In this document: one piece after another, positions 1-8,274 of the stretch
Position numbering within the stretch: the first letter of the stretch is position 1
Layout of the letters: each line of letters begins with the position of its first letter
Source of the DNA: CAVOGJ01 sp963695405
GTDB taxonomy: Bacteria; Planctomycetota; Planctomycetia; Pirellulales; Pirellulaceae
Reading direction: 5' to 3'
Assembly (NCBI GenBank): GCA_963695405.1
Contig: CAVOGJ010000003.1
Coordinates: 1,054,001-1,118,000 of the forward strand
Length of the DNA: 64,000 bases
Notes under the pieces: model-generated
Told to the model about the DNA's origin: nothing
Seen by the model: only the letters and a program-made list of their open reading frames with translations
The model's database searches: none
Translations under genes and position numbers: made by a program

Positions 1-1
1 C

Positions 2-1051
2 GGGGAGGACGCGGCACGCAATCGTTACGGGAGCGCGACAACTTCCGGACCGCGACCGGTTCGCATCATCGGCAAGGACATCGAATGGAATGACGTGAAA
101 AATGACTTGGAACAGATCTACGCCTTCGGCAGTCCCCTGACCCGTGATGATCTCGGAGCCAGCACGCGGCTCTTCGATTGGCTAGATCTGGACGACGATC
201 AATCGCTCCGCACGTCGGAAATGGCCGGACTGGTTGCCTATCCAGCGGATGCGACCGTCTCGATCGGCTGGCGAGTAGGGCAATGGGAGCAGATGGATGT
301 GGCGGATGATGCCGGCTCGCCACCACCGAAAAAGTCGCGTAGGAAAAGTCGCTCTGCCATCTTGCGTGTCCGCGGAACCGAGCTGGAATGGATCGTCAAT
401 CGCCCAGCCGGAGCGACGGTTCGCAGCGACTACGGCACGGTGAATGGAGCCGTACCACTCGTTGAGGAGAGGTTCGCTGCCGCCGATTTCGACAAGAATC
501 AATATCTGGACCGGAGCGAGTTTCCAAGGCTAGGCTATGGCCCGTTGCTCTCCTTTGAGCGACTCGACGAGAACGCGAATGGTCAAATTGAGAAATCCGA
601 ATTCATGTTGCTCACGAAAGTCTTGAGGGCGTTTCAAGAGTCGGGCATCCAACTCGACGTACGGCCGCAGGCCGATTCGGTATTCGCCGCGCTCGACGGC
701 AATCGGAACGGGCGGCTCGATGCGCGGGAAATCCGGGCAGCGGGCAGCCGTTTGGAGGTACTTGATGGGAATCGGGACGGTACATTGAGTACGTCCGAGC
801 TACCTTCGGGATTCACGCTGGTGCTCAGCGATCGCCCACTCGCTAACCAGCCGATGACAGCGACGCAGCAGGCGGATGCCGACGAAGTTCCGCCCGGATC
901 ACCCGACTGGTTCTTCCACATGGATTTCAATCACGACGGCGAGATCGACCAGCGCGAGTTTCTCGGCACGCACGCTCAGTTCGAGCGTTTGGACGAAGAC
1001 CAGGATGGCTTTCTGGAATCACACGAAGTTACGTTGCCAGCGCAGGAATAA
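2..1051 (+). CDS. EF-hand repeat protein, 5' end outside the window
   Basis: The reading frame is open from base 2, so the gene almost certainly starts before the window; a GTG at 95 is only an internal candidate start. The visible 349 residues carry about seven EF-hand-like calcium loops: DLDDDQSL, DFDKNQYL, DENANGQI, DGNRNGRL, DGNRDGTL, DFNHDGEI and DEDQDGFL, most followed by an acidic residue at the last loop position. No catalytic motif is seen between the loops. EF-hand multi-repeat proteins are common in planctomycetes and usually exported, but the N-terminus needed to show a signal peptide is missing here. The cupin gene follows after 2 bases, so the two are probably co-transcribed. 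Function beyond calcium binding is unknown. Confidence 0.8.
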   Translation, partial: GEDAARNRYGSATTSGPRPVRIIGKDIEWNDVKNDLEQIYAFGSPLTRDDLGASTRLFDWLDLDDDQSLRTSEMAGLVAYPADATVSIGWRVGQWEQMDVADDAGSPPPKKSRRKSRSAILRVRGTELEWIVNRPAGATVRSDYGTVNGAVPLVEERFAAADFDKNQYLDRSEFPRLGYGPLLSFERLDENANGQIEKSEFMLLTKVLRAFQESGIQLDVRPQADSVFAALDGNRNGRLDAREIRAAGSRLEVLDGNRDGTLSTSELPSGFTLVLSDRPLANQPMTATQQADADEVPPGSPDWFFHMDFNHDGEIDQREFLGTHAQFERLDEDQDGFLESHEVTLPAQE

Positions 1052-1053
1052 CC

Positions 1054-1437
1054 ATGCAGCATATCCCCGCGGACAGCCGGCCATTGGAACCGGCGTCTCA
1101 CGAGCCGGTTGACGATCCGGGAGTTTGGAAGCGGGTGATCGCCACGAAACAGCATCTGATGCGTGGCCAAGTGCAGATGGTCAATTGGGCCCGCTTGCCC
1201 GCCGGCAAGTCCTTTGCTCGCCACTTCCATGAAGATATGGAAGAAGTCTTCATTCTCCTGAGCGGCAAGGCAATGATGACCGTATCTGGCAAGCAGATCG
1301 AGCTCGCGCGCGGCGACGCCCTCATTGTGGCTCCCCACGAGGTGCACTCCATGCGCAACATCGGCGCCGGAGATGTGGAGTACGTCGTGTTTGGGATTTC
1401 GTCCGAACGCGGGGGCAAGACGGTCGTGGTCGACTGA
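1054..1437 (+). CDS. Cupin-domain protein
   Basis: A 127-residue single-domain cupin. The first cupin motif is seen as G-(x5)-HFHEDMEE with a following Gly, giving His-x-His and Glu metal ligands. The second motif contains PHEVHSMRN, supplying the third His. Such small cupins bind a divalent metal and act as isomerases, dioxygenases or sugar- or ligand-binding proteins; the sequence alone does not decide which. There is no signal peptide, so it should be cytoplasmic. The gene begins 2 bases after the EF-hand gene, which suggests co-transcription but gives no functional clue. Confidence 0.85.
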   Translation: MQHIPADSRPLEPASHEPVDDPGVWKRVIATKQHLMRGQVQMVNWARLPAGKSFARHFHEDMEEVFILLSGKAMMTVSGKQIELARGDALIVAPHEVHSMRNIGAGDVEYVVFGISSERGGKTVVVD

Positions 1438-1486
1438 GTCGCCATGCAGCGGGCAGATGCCGTGCGGCTGCCCCCACCACCCCAGC

Positions 1487-1855
1487 CTATTCGCGGCGGT
1501 CCTGCAAGCCGCTGGTGACTGGTTGAACCCACGGTTTCCCACGTCGGTCCGCGGAAGGAGGGGCCTGCCAACGCATGGGGCTGACAGATGGCGCAGCGAA
1601 CGAGGGTGACGGCCGCACCGCAAAGGGAGATTCTGTCACGACGGACGAAGGGTGTACGGCATAGCGTTCGACTTGCCGACAGGCCACGGTCATGATACCA
1701 ACGAGCAGGAAGATGAAGGCAAACCACAGGCCGCCGTCGCGAATTTTCCGCAATCCTTCCTGGGAGTGAGGCCACAATGCGGCCGACGCCAAGAGCATCG
1801 CCACGAGCGACATCGCCGTCGAACAGATGAGAAGTTTTTCCAGAGTGATGGTCAT
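1487..1855 (-). CDS. Small hypothetical membrane protein
   Basis: A 122-residue protein, not recognised. Residues about 8-28 (LICSTAMSLVAMLLASAALW) and about 43-59 (LWFAFIFLLVGIMTVAC) look like two membrane helices. They are followed by a Pro/Ser/Arg-rich tail of about 60 residues without clear fold. It is preferred over the overlapping frames because only this frame has protein-like hydrophobic segments. It stands convergent to the cupin gene and downstream of comEC on the same strand. The tail could be partly spurious, but the stop codon is clear. Confidence is moderate. Confidence 0.5.
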   Translation of the reverse strand: MTITLEKLLICSTAMSLVAMLLASAALWPHSQEGLRKIRDGGLWFAFIFLLVGIMTVACRQVERYAVHPSSVVTESPFAVRPSPSFAAPSVSPMRWQAPPSADRRGKPWVQPVTSGLQDRRE

Positions 1856-1977
1856 GCCTGGGAACTCGAGAGCAAGAGTATCGATTCCGCCAGACTAGCG
1901 ACTCGTTTGACACAACTCAATCACTGCCAGTCGGCAAGAAGACAGATGTTAAGATTTGCCGGCCGCTACGTTTTGGA

Positions 1978-4479
1978 TTATTCCGCCTGCGAAAGACGGA
2001 AGGGCGACTCACGGCGAAACGACGACACATGCGCCCCTCGCTCGTCCAGCAGCACTTGCACTGCCCCATCGAGCGCCGTGTGGTAAACGCGACAGCCCGC
2101 TCGTCGATAGGCATGGGTTGTGACCAGCGAAGACTGGGGACCCGCACTGACGACAACTACCTCCGGAGTGCACCAGTTACAGAAAGGCCCCGGCTGGCTA
2201 TGTAAACTGCCATGATGGGGCGCCATGACCACATCACAGTGGAGAGGATCGAGAGAAAGTAGGCGTTCCATGCCCTCGTCCTCCAGGTCACCGGTCAGCA
2301 GAATCGACTTACCGGATGATCTCACATGCAGCACCAGACAGCGCGCGTTATCAGCTGCCTTCATCCATTCCTTTGTAGGCGTGGGAGGATGTAAGATCTG
2401 GAACTGGGCACCTCGGCCACCAGCCAGGAAGGTCCCCGCAGCAACGGTCTCGATGGGAATCGCGGCTTCGGCCAAGCGGTTGGCCACCGTGCGTACCGCT
2501 TCGTCGGTTGCGGTGAACATGCCGGGTGGGACGACAACGCGACCGATTTCAAAGCGTTCTGCCAGCACCGGCAAGGCGTTAAAATGATCAACGTCGGCGT
2601 GAGAAATGATGGCCGTGTCGATCCGCCGCAGTCCTCGAGCCCATAGAAACTGCGAGATGTTCATCGCCGTATAACGCTCATCCCCCAGGGAGCCGGCGTC
2701 ATAGAGCCAGACTTCCCCGTTGGGCAATTCGATCACTGTACAACCGCCGTGACCGACAGAGAGAAATGTGCATCGCAATGGTAATTGGCTTCCCACCGGA
2801 GCCGCTCCCCAGAGGCCGCCGAGAAAAACAACGTAGGCGGACGCCAGCCAAATGGGCCACCTGGCATGCCAGCGACGCAGTAGCATCCCGGCCGCGACAA
2901 TCAGATAGAACACCAAGACAACCGTCGCCGTTGGCCCCGCGACCCAGATGTAACTGAACGGCAACGACTCGGCGGCGACGACGCAGCGTTCCGTGCACTC
3001 GAGAGATAGACCGCAGACCGCGCCGAGCCCATCGGCGAGTACCGGAACACAACAGCTTGTTACGAGCACTCCGAATCCAGAAAGCAGCGCCAGGGCAATC
3101 GGAACCCACAGGAACAGATTCAGCCACAGCGCACTGGGCGAGATCAAGTGAAAATGGCGGGTGACCAGCGGTAGCGCCAAGCACCAGATGACGGTACTTG
3201 CCAGGGCCGTCCGATAGAGATTCGCGGCCACCATCCGCAGCCAGACTTCTAGATGACCACGGCGGCGAGCGAGCAGTCGCTCCAACGGTGTCAGTGGTCG
3301 TTGGGCGGTCCAAGTTGGCAAAAACCACATCATGGAGGCCACGGCCAGAAACGATAATTGGGCACCGACTTCAAATAATTGGCATGGATTGATGGCAAGC
3401 ACAACTAGCGCCGCGGCTGCCAGGGAATTGAAGCGGAGCGAGTCCCGTCGCAATATCCCACTAAGGCACACGACGTACACCAAAATCGCCGCCCGCACCA
3501 CGGGTGCTCGCCCGCCAGCGATCAAACTATAGACCGTCGTCACCAACATCACCAAGATGAGAGCATATGACGTACGTACGACGACCAGCCGGGCCAGTAG
3601 GTAAATGCCCATCGCGAGGATGGTGACGTGAAGTCCTGAGATGGCCAGTAGGTGAATGGTGCCCGTACGCAGAAAACGACCCGTACGTTGCGCGTCGAGA
3701 TGCTCGCGGTCACCGAGCAAGAGTGCGGCGGCTAACTCCGCCTGACGTCGCGGTAAGTGCCGCCAGAGCGCACGCTCCCCATAGTGCCTTGTCCATGCCA
3801 GCAACCAGCGTGGATGCCACCGACCGGACGTCTCGCAGATGGTCACACTCTCAGGATAGTCAGCGGTGATGCGGACCAACTTCCGACGGGCTCGTTCGTA
3901 CTCGTCCCAGGACCTGCCGCCCGGATTGGCTGCCGCTCCAGGCCGTCGCATGTGCCCGTAAACTTCCAGCAGATCCCCAGGGCATACCCCCTGCAGCTCT
4001 CCCTTCACGGTCAGACGAGCGACGCCCGAAACCTCGTTCCAAACTCGATCCTGCCGCAAGGCAGTCAACCGCAAGGTCAGCAGCGAGCGTCGTTCCGCAA
4101 GATCGCGGCGTCGCAATCCACTGGGCGACTCCTCTACCACCAGCGGGTACCCCTGAGCCACCGCCCGCAGCACGGCTGGCCGTCGGGTTTCATCAACTCG
4201 CAATCCAAGCTCATGGGCCGAAAAGCAATTCCAGCGCACGTGATGCCAACTGGCAGCGAGGGCCAGGAAACCGAGGAGCATCCAAGCAGAACAGACACCG
4301 AGCCGGCGTCGCCATCCGACCGCTGCCAGCCAGGCGACCAGGGTGATCGAAACCCACACGGCCAGTGGCCAATCGAGCCAGCGGTCCAGGGTGATTCCCG
4401 CCACCGTCGGCAGCAAAAGAGCGACGAGCGGGTGGCGGCAATTGGCCGCGGCCTCGTAGCTGGGGCGGTCCATCGACAA
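1978..4479 (-). CDS. comEC: ComEC/Rec2 family competence protein
   Basis: An 833-residue inner-membrane protein with the full ComEC layout: two N-terminal hydrophobic helices, a periplasmic OB-like DUF4131 region (about 70-220), the multi-helix Competence domain (about 225-560, with AISGLHVTIL), and a C-terminal metallo-beta-lactamase domain (about 575-820). The last shows HADVDHFNALP and APHHGSLHS, the metal-binding signatures. ComEC forms the channel that takes single-stranded DNA into the cytoplasm; the MBL domain is thought to degrade the non-transported strand. No other competence gene is nearby. The divergent neighbour at 4770 is 290 bases away. Length is normal and no damage is visible. 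Confidence 0.93.
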   Translation of the reverse strand: MSMDRPSYEAAANCRHPLVALLLPTVAGITLDRWLDWPLAVWVSITLVAWLAAVGWRRRLGVCSAWMLLGFLALAASWHHVRWNCFSAHELGLRVDETRRPAVLRAVAQGYPLVVEESPSGLRRRDLAERRSLLTLRLTALRQDRVWNEVSGVARLTVKGELQGVCPGDLLEVYGHMRRPGAAANPGGRSWDEYERARRKLVRITADYPESVTICETSGRWHPRWLLAWTRHYGERALWRHLPRRQAELAAALLLGDREHLDAQRTGRFLRTGTIHLLAISGLHVTILAMGIYLLARLVVVRTSYALILVMLVTTVYSLIAGGRAPVVRAAILVYVVCLSGILRRDSLRFNSLAAAALVVLAINPCQLFEVGAQLSFLAVASMMWFLPTWTAQRPLTPLERLLARRRGHLEVWLRMVAANLYRTALASTVIWCLALPLVTRHFHLISPSALWLNLFLWVPIALALLSGFGVLVTSCCVPVLADGLGAVCGLSLECTERCVVAAESLPFSYIWVAGPTATVVLVFYLIVAAGMLLRRWHARWPIWLASAYVVFLGGLWGAAPVGSQLPLRCTFLSVGHGGCTVIELPNGEVWLYDAGSLGDERYTAMNISQFLWARGLRRIDTAIISHADVDHFNALPVLAERFEIGRVVVPPGMFTATDEAVRTVANRLAEAAIPIETVAAGTFLAGGRGAQFQILHPPTPTKEWMKAADNARCLVLHVRSSGKSILLTGDLEDEGMERLLSLDPLHCDVVMAPHHGSLHSQPGPFCNWCTPEVVVVSAGPQSSLVTTHAYRRAGCRVYHTALDGAVQVLLDERGAHVSSFRRESPFRLSQAE

Positions 4480-4769
4480 GTCCCTTCCTCCCGATCCAAT
4501 TTGCCGTGGCCGAGTACTCCGCGGTTGGTGGTCGCGGGAAGCAACCGGCGCTGATCATGGGCAAACACTGCATTATTTGTGGGCAATTCAGTGCATAAGC
4601 AATTTTGATCTCCGTGATTTTGCGGCTACTTTCGAGGCAACGAGGCAGATTCGGCACATAGTTTCGACTTTGGAACGCGGGTTGCTAAGTTGAGAAGACA
4701 TAAGCGGCGAAATGTTAAGCAGCGATGAAGGGCCGCCCGATTTTATCGATCTTGAGGAGGCAGTGAGAC

Positions 4770-5156
4770 ATGATTCGTTCGATCGCAACACCCTTGGATA
4801 GCCAAGTTTCCGCCGAACAAGGACTGGGAACGCAAATATTAGGTAATAAGTACGGCATTCGTCGTCCGAACAAGGCCCACACCGCGACAGCTCACCGGGT
4901 CGCCCGTCGATTCCAAACGGAATTCAACGAGGGAGACGGCTTCGACATTCAGACGGACGACATTATCGTGGAAGTGGAGACGACGGCAACCATGTTCGAC
5001 TCGGCTACGCGATTAGCTGAGCAGAAGGGCCCTATCTACATTGCCCTGACGAACAAGGACGGCGTTGCCGACGCCCTGCGTGCCATCTCGAACCTGCGGG
5101 TCGGGATCATGGATGCACATGGCAACATCGTCCGCGAGTCGCATAATCCGGTCTAG
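4770..5156 (+). CDS. Conserved-looking hypothetical protein, 128 aa
   Basis: Not recognised. The start is well supported by GAGGAGG about 8 bases upstream of the ATG. The protein is soluble and mixed alpha/beta, with no signal peptide and no Cys. The N-terminal 30 residues look flexible, then comes a hydrophilic helix-rich part (TAHRVARRFQTEF) and a C-terminal half with strand-helix pattern (DDIIVEVETTATMFD, GPIYIALTNKDG, LRVGIMDAHGNIV). It stands alone between the comEC promoter region and the kinase gene. The strong ribosome-binding site and regular codon use argue that it is expressed. No function is proposed. Confidence 0.7.
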   Translation: MIRSIATPLDSQVSAEQGLGTQILGNKYGIRRPNKAHTATAHRVARRFQTEFNEGDGFDIQTDDIIVEVETTATMFDSATRLAEQKGPIYIALTNKDGVADALRAISNLRVGIMDAHGNIVRESHNPV

Positions 5157-5462
5157 ACGGGCCGTGCATTTCGGCGGATCCCTCCGGTGCGATGGGTTCC
5201 AGCGGCGGTCGCGGATGCGCAGATCTGGTGAATTTTTAGCGTGAGGCGGTGGTGTTTTCACCCAGCGGCGCTCTCTTGCTGGTAATTGCGGTGACTCGGC
5301 GTAAAATGGCGTAGAGGAGACCGTGCGGGCGGTCGCCTGGGCAGCGTACCTTGCGCCGCAAGCCAGCGGCGGAACAGAGCACTTTTCACCCGTCGGCGCC
5401 ATCAGACCGGAGGCGGACCCGCGTCTTTGGTTGTGCCGGCCCTACGGCCCCTTGCGCCCTAC
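5157..5462 (+). other. Intergenic region before the kinase gene
   Basis: About 306 bases without a convincing gene. The frame of the kinase is open back to a GTG at 5427, but that extension looks non-conserved. No clear promoter or hairpin is seen. Confidence 0.4.
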
Positions 5463-7046
5463 ATGGCCAAAGTCACCAGCAGAGAGAAGTTTCTGGACCT
5501 TCTGCGACGCAGCCATTTGGTTGCGGAGGATCGCCTTGCGGAAATCCTGAAGAAGATTCAGCAGAGCGACCAGCGACCGCGGGATGCAAACGAATTGGCC
5601 AATCGTTTCATCGAGGCAAAGCTGCTGAACCAGTGGCAGGTCGATAATCTGCTCAAGGGCAAGTACAAGGGTTTCACTCTCGGCAAGTACAAATTGCTCG
5701 GTCACCTGGGGACAGGCGGCATGAGCAGTGTCTATCTGGCCGAGCACCCGGTCATGGAGCGGTTGGTCGCGGTCAAGGTGCTGCCCAAGCGATTCGTCGA
5801 GGATCCGAATTACCTTGACCGTTTCAAGCGGGAGGCTCGTGCTGTAGCGGCCCTCGATCACCCAAACATTGTGCGGGCGTTCGACATCGACCAGGACGGC
5901 AATACGCATTACATCGTGATGGAATACGTTCAGGGCCGCGACCTGCAAAAGATCGTGAAGCAGGACGGGCCGCTCGATCCGTGTGACGCCATGGATTACA
6001 TTGCTCAGGCGGCGCTGGGGCTGCAGCATGCTCATCATGCGGGGCTCGTACATCGCGACATCAAGCCAGCGAATTGTCTGGTCGACAAATCACGCTGCGT
6101 AAAATTGCTCGATCTGGGTCTGGCAATGTTCTCCGAGGACGATCGGCCGTCCCTCAGCGCTAAGTACGATGACTCGGTCGTCGGCACGGCCGACTATCTT
6201 GCACCGGAACAGGCACGAAACAGCCAGAATGTCGATTCACGGGCCGACATTTACAGCTTGGGCTGCACGCTCTATTTCCTACTCACAGGTCAGCCCCCCT
6301 TTCCGGACGGCTCCATCGCCGAACGGTTGCTCAAGCACCAGACCGAGCAGCCGCCCAGCCTGTACGATTTGCGGAGTGACGCGCCGCCCGCGGTCGTAGA
6401 ACTTTGTCGGCGGATGATGATTAAGGATCCGGCCCAACGGATTCAGCAGGCCAGCCAGGTAGCGGATGAGATCCGCAGCTGGCTCACCACCCGTGGCCGG
6501 TCCATCACTTTTGATCACCAACTGGCCTCCACTCCCGTAACTTTGCCCGTTCCGGTCCCGGTCGAAAGTGGATCGGGCTGGAGCCGGAGCGGTGGGTCCG
6601 GGCGACTTGGCAAGTCGCCGACTCCACCACCGATGCCTCGGCGTCCCACCACGGACGACACCCGACCGTCTGCCAAGGACGACACGGCTCGCATCGGAAT
6701 GGGCTCGTCCGTCAACGACGATCTGGAGTTGGCCCCGCTGGAGGAGGAAAAACGAGATTCGTCGGGATCCGGCCTGCATGATGACGATACATCCGATCCG
6801 TCGAAGGCCGATGCGGCGACAGGCAGCGCTTCATCCATCGACGAGATGCAGTTGGAACGTTACGGGAGCGGGCCCCTGGACGCCCTGCTTGAGGACCCGC
6901 AGTTTTCCAGCAATATCCAAATGCGGACGCAACCTTTGACGAAAAAGTTGGAACCGCCCTGGTACCAGTCGTCCTGGCTGATCGTCGCCGTGCTCGCAAT
7001 CCTTGGAGTCCTGGCGGCGGTCCTCGTACTCAGTCTGCTCGTCTAG
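5463..7046 (+). CDS. Hanks-type Ser/Thr protein kinase, tail-anchored
   Basis: A 527-residue kinase when started at the ATG at 5463 (a GTG at 5427 is also in frame but adds only a non-conserved Pro/Leu stretch). Residues 1-70 form a helical planctomycete-type leader. The kinase domain spans about 75-350: glycine loop GTGGMSSV (83-90), Lys105 in VAVKVLPK, catalytic loop HRDIKPAN (197-204), metal-binding DLG (217-219, in place of DFG) and APE (247-249). A Ser/Pro/Asp-rich linker of about 150 residues follows. One membrane helix then ends the protein (WLIVAVLAILGVLAAVLVL) with almost nothing after it. It should therefore be a cytoplasmic kinase anchored by its tail with no external sensor domain. 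It is convergent with the ABC adaptor gene, 7 bases apart. Confidence 0.92.
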   Translation: MAKVTSREKFLDLLRRSHLVAEDRLAEILKKIQQSDQRPRDANELANRFIEAKLLNQWQVDNLLKGKYKGFTLGKYKLLGHLGTGGMSSVYLAEHPVMERLVAVKVLPKRFVEDPNYLDRFKREARAVAALDHPNIVRAFDIDQDGNTHYIVMEYVQGRDLQKIVKQDGPLDPCDAMDYIAQAALGLQHAHHAGLVHRDIKPANCLVDKSRCVKLLDLGLAMFSEDDRPSLSAKYDDSVVGTADYLAPEQARNSQNVDSRADIYSLGCTLYFLLTGQPPFPDGSIAERLLKHQTEQPPSLYDLRSDAPPAVVELCRRMMIKDPAQRIQQASQVADEIRSWLTTRGRSITFDHQLASTPVTLPVPVPVESGSGWSRSGGSGRLGKSPTPPPMPRRPTTDDTRPSAKDDTARIGMGSSVNDDLELAPLEEEKRDSSGSGLHDDDTSDPSKADAATGSASSIDEMQLERYGSGPLDALLEDPQFSSNIQMRTQPLTKKLEPPWYQSSWLIVAVLAILGVLAAVLVLSLLV

Positions 7047-7053
7047 CTGCCGA

Positions 7054-8274
7054 TCAATCGCGGGGCGCAATTTGCGTGCCATCTTCGATTTTATCACTCG
7101 GATGCAGGATGACAGTCTCCCCTTCTTCAAGGCCCTCGAGCACCTCGGCCGCCACATCGTTGTGGTGACCGATCGATAGTTTTCTTAAGCGAGCTGTATG
7201 TTGATCGGCGACAAAGACGGTCCAGGCGTCCGCGACACGAAAGAGGGCCGCCACGGGAACGCGTAGCACGGAGGGGTCTTCCCAAGTGACGATGCGGGCT
7301 TCAACGCGAAAGCCGTCTCCTAAGGTAGCCCGTTTCTGGAGCGGATCGCTGATATCGATGACGACATTGACGCGTTGCTCCTCGACACCGAGCGACGAGA
7401 CCTTCGTAAAGGCGGATGGTTCCACCAGGCGAACGCGGCCGATAAGTGTGCGATCGCCGCCCCAGCGTTCGAGGTAGGCGACGGCACCAGGTTGAATGCG
7501 AACGGCGTCCACCGACAGGACGTCCACCACGACCTCCAAATCCGCAGGATCGCCCACTTCAACGAGCGGCGTTCCCGGATCCACGACCGTAGAGCTTTCC
7601 TGGAGTACCCGGAGCACGCGGCCATTGATCGGAGAATCGATCTCAAAATCAGAAACGTCGCCGTCGTCGTCGTCACGCGTTCGGACAAGGGCAGCGCGTA
7701 CCAATTCCAGCTCGTAGGAGGCAATCTGTTGTGCCATCACGGCACCCCGATATTCTTCGCGGCAAACGCGATAGGCCATTTCGGCTCGATCCAGCGCATC
7801 GTCCGTGGCGGCACCGGTGGGAACGAGCGTCCGCATGCGTGCGAGTTCTGTTTCCGCATACGTCAGTGCTGCCTTAGCGCTCTCGAGATCCGGTGTGGTC
7901 CGCTGTAGCGCCGTTTCCTGCGCTTTGACACGCATCTCGGCTTGTCGCAGTTCGCGCGAATCGAGCAGCCCCGGGTCGCGCGGAGTAATCACCGCCAAGC
8001 TGGTCTGGCCTTGAACCACTGGATCTCCCGGATCGAGCTCCAGCCGAAGTAGACGTCCCGTCAACGGAGCAGACACAACGTAGCGTTCACGAATCCGCGT
8101 GCGCCCGTCCTCGTTGACGGTGACCTGCATCGGTCCCCGCGTGATGAGTGCCAGATCAACGGCGACAGGTCGCGGCCGCAAGGCGAAGTACGCCGCGGTC
8201 GTGATCCCAATCGCCGCAGCGGTGATCGCGAGCCAACGCATCAGGGTTTTGAAGCCTCTCATTGATGACATCAT
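7054..8274 (-). CDS. HlyD/MacA-family efflux adaptor
   Basis: A 406-residue membrane-fusion protein. One N-terminal helix (WLAITAAAIGITTAAYFAL) anchors it. A lipoyl/barrel-sandwich half (VSAPLTGRLLRLELDPGD) follows, then a long coiled-coil hairpin (about 100-195), the second lipoyl half (DSPINGRVLRVLQES) and a beta-barrel domain. Its start codon overlaps the stop of the permease gene by 4 bases (ATGA), so translation is coupled. With the permease and ATPase it should form a MacAB-like tripartite exporter; no outer-membrane channel gene is in the window. The substrate is unknown. Confidence 0.9.
   Translation of the reverse strand: MMSSMRGFKTLMRWLAITAAAIGITTAAYFALRPRPVAVDLALITRGPMQVTVNEDGRTRIRERYVVSAPLTGRLLRLELDPGDPVVQGQTSLAVITPRDPGLLDSRELRQAEMRVKAQETALQRTTPDLESAKAALTYAETELARMRTLVPTGAATDDALDRAEMAYRVCREEYRGAVMAQQIASYELELVRAALVRTRDDDDGDVSDFEIDSPINGRVLRVLQESSTVVDPGTPLVEVGDPADLEVVVDVLSVDAVRIQPGAVAYLERWGGDRTLIGRVRLVEPSAFTKVSSLGVEEQRVNVVIDISDPLQKRATLGDGFRVEARIVTWEDPSVLRVPVAALFRVADAWTVFVADQHTARLRKLSIGHHNDVAAEVLEGLEEGETVILHPSDKIEDGTQIAPRD

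Noticed and set aside
1098..1913. A long minus-strand frame opposite the cupin gene
   Set aside because: It is rich in Arg/Ser/Cys, with no domain, and overlaps the well-supported cupin and the small membrane protein in a different frame.
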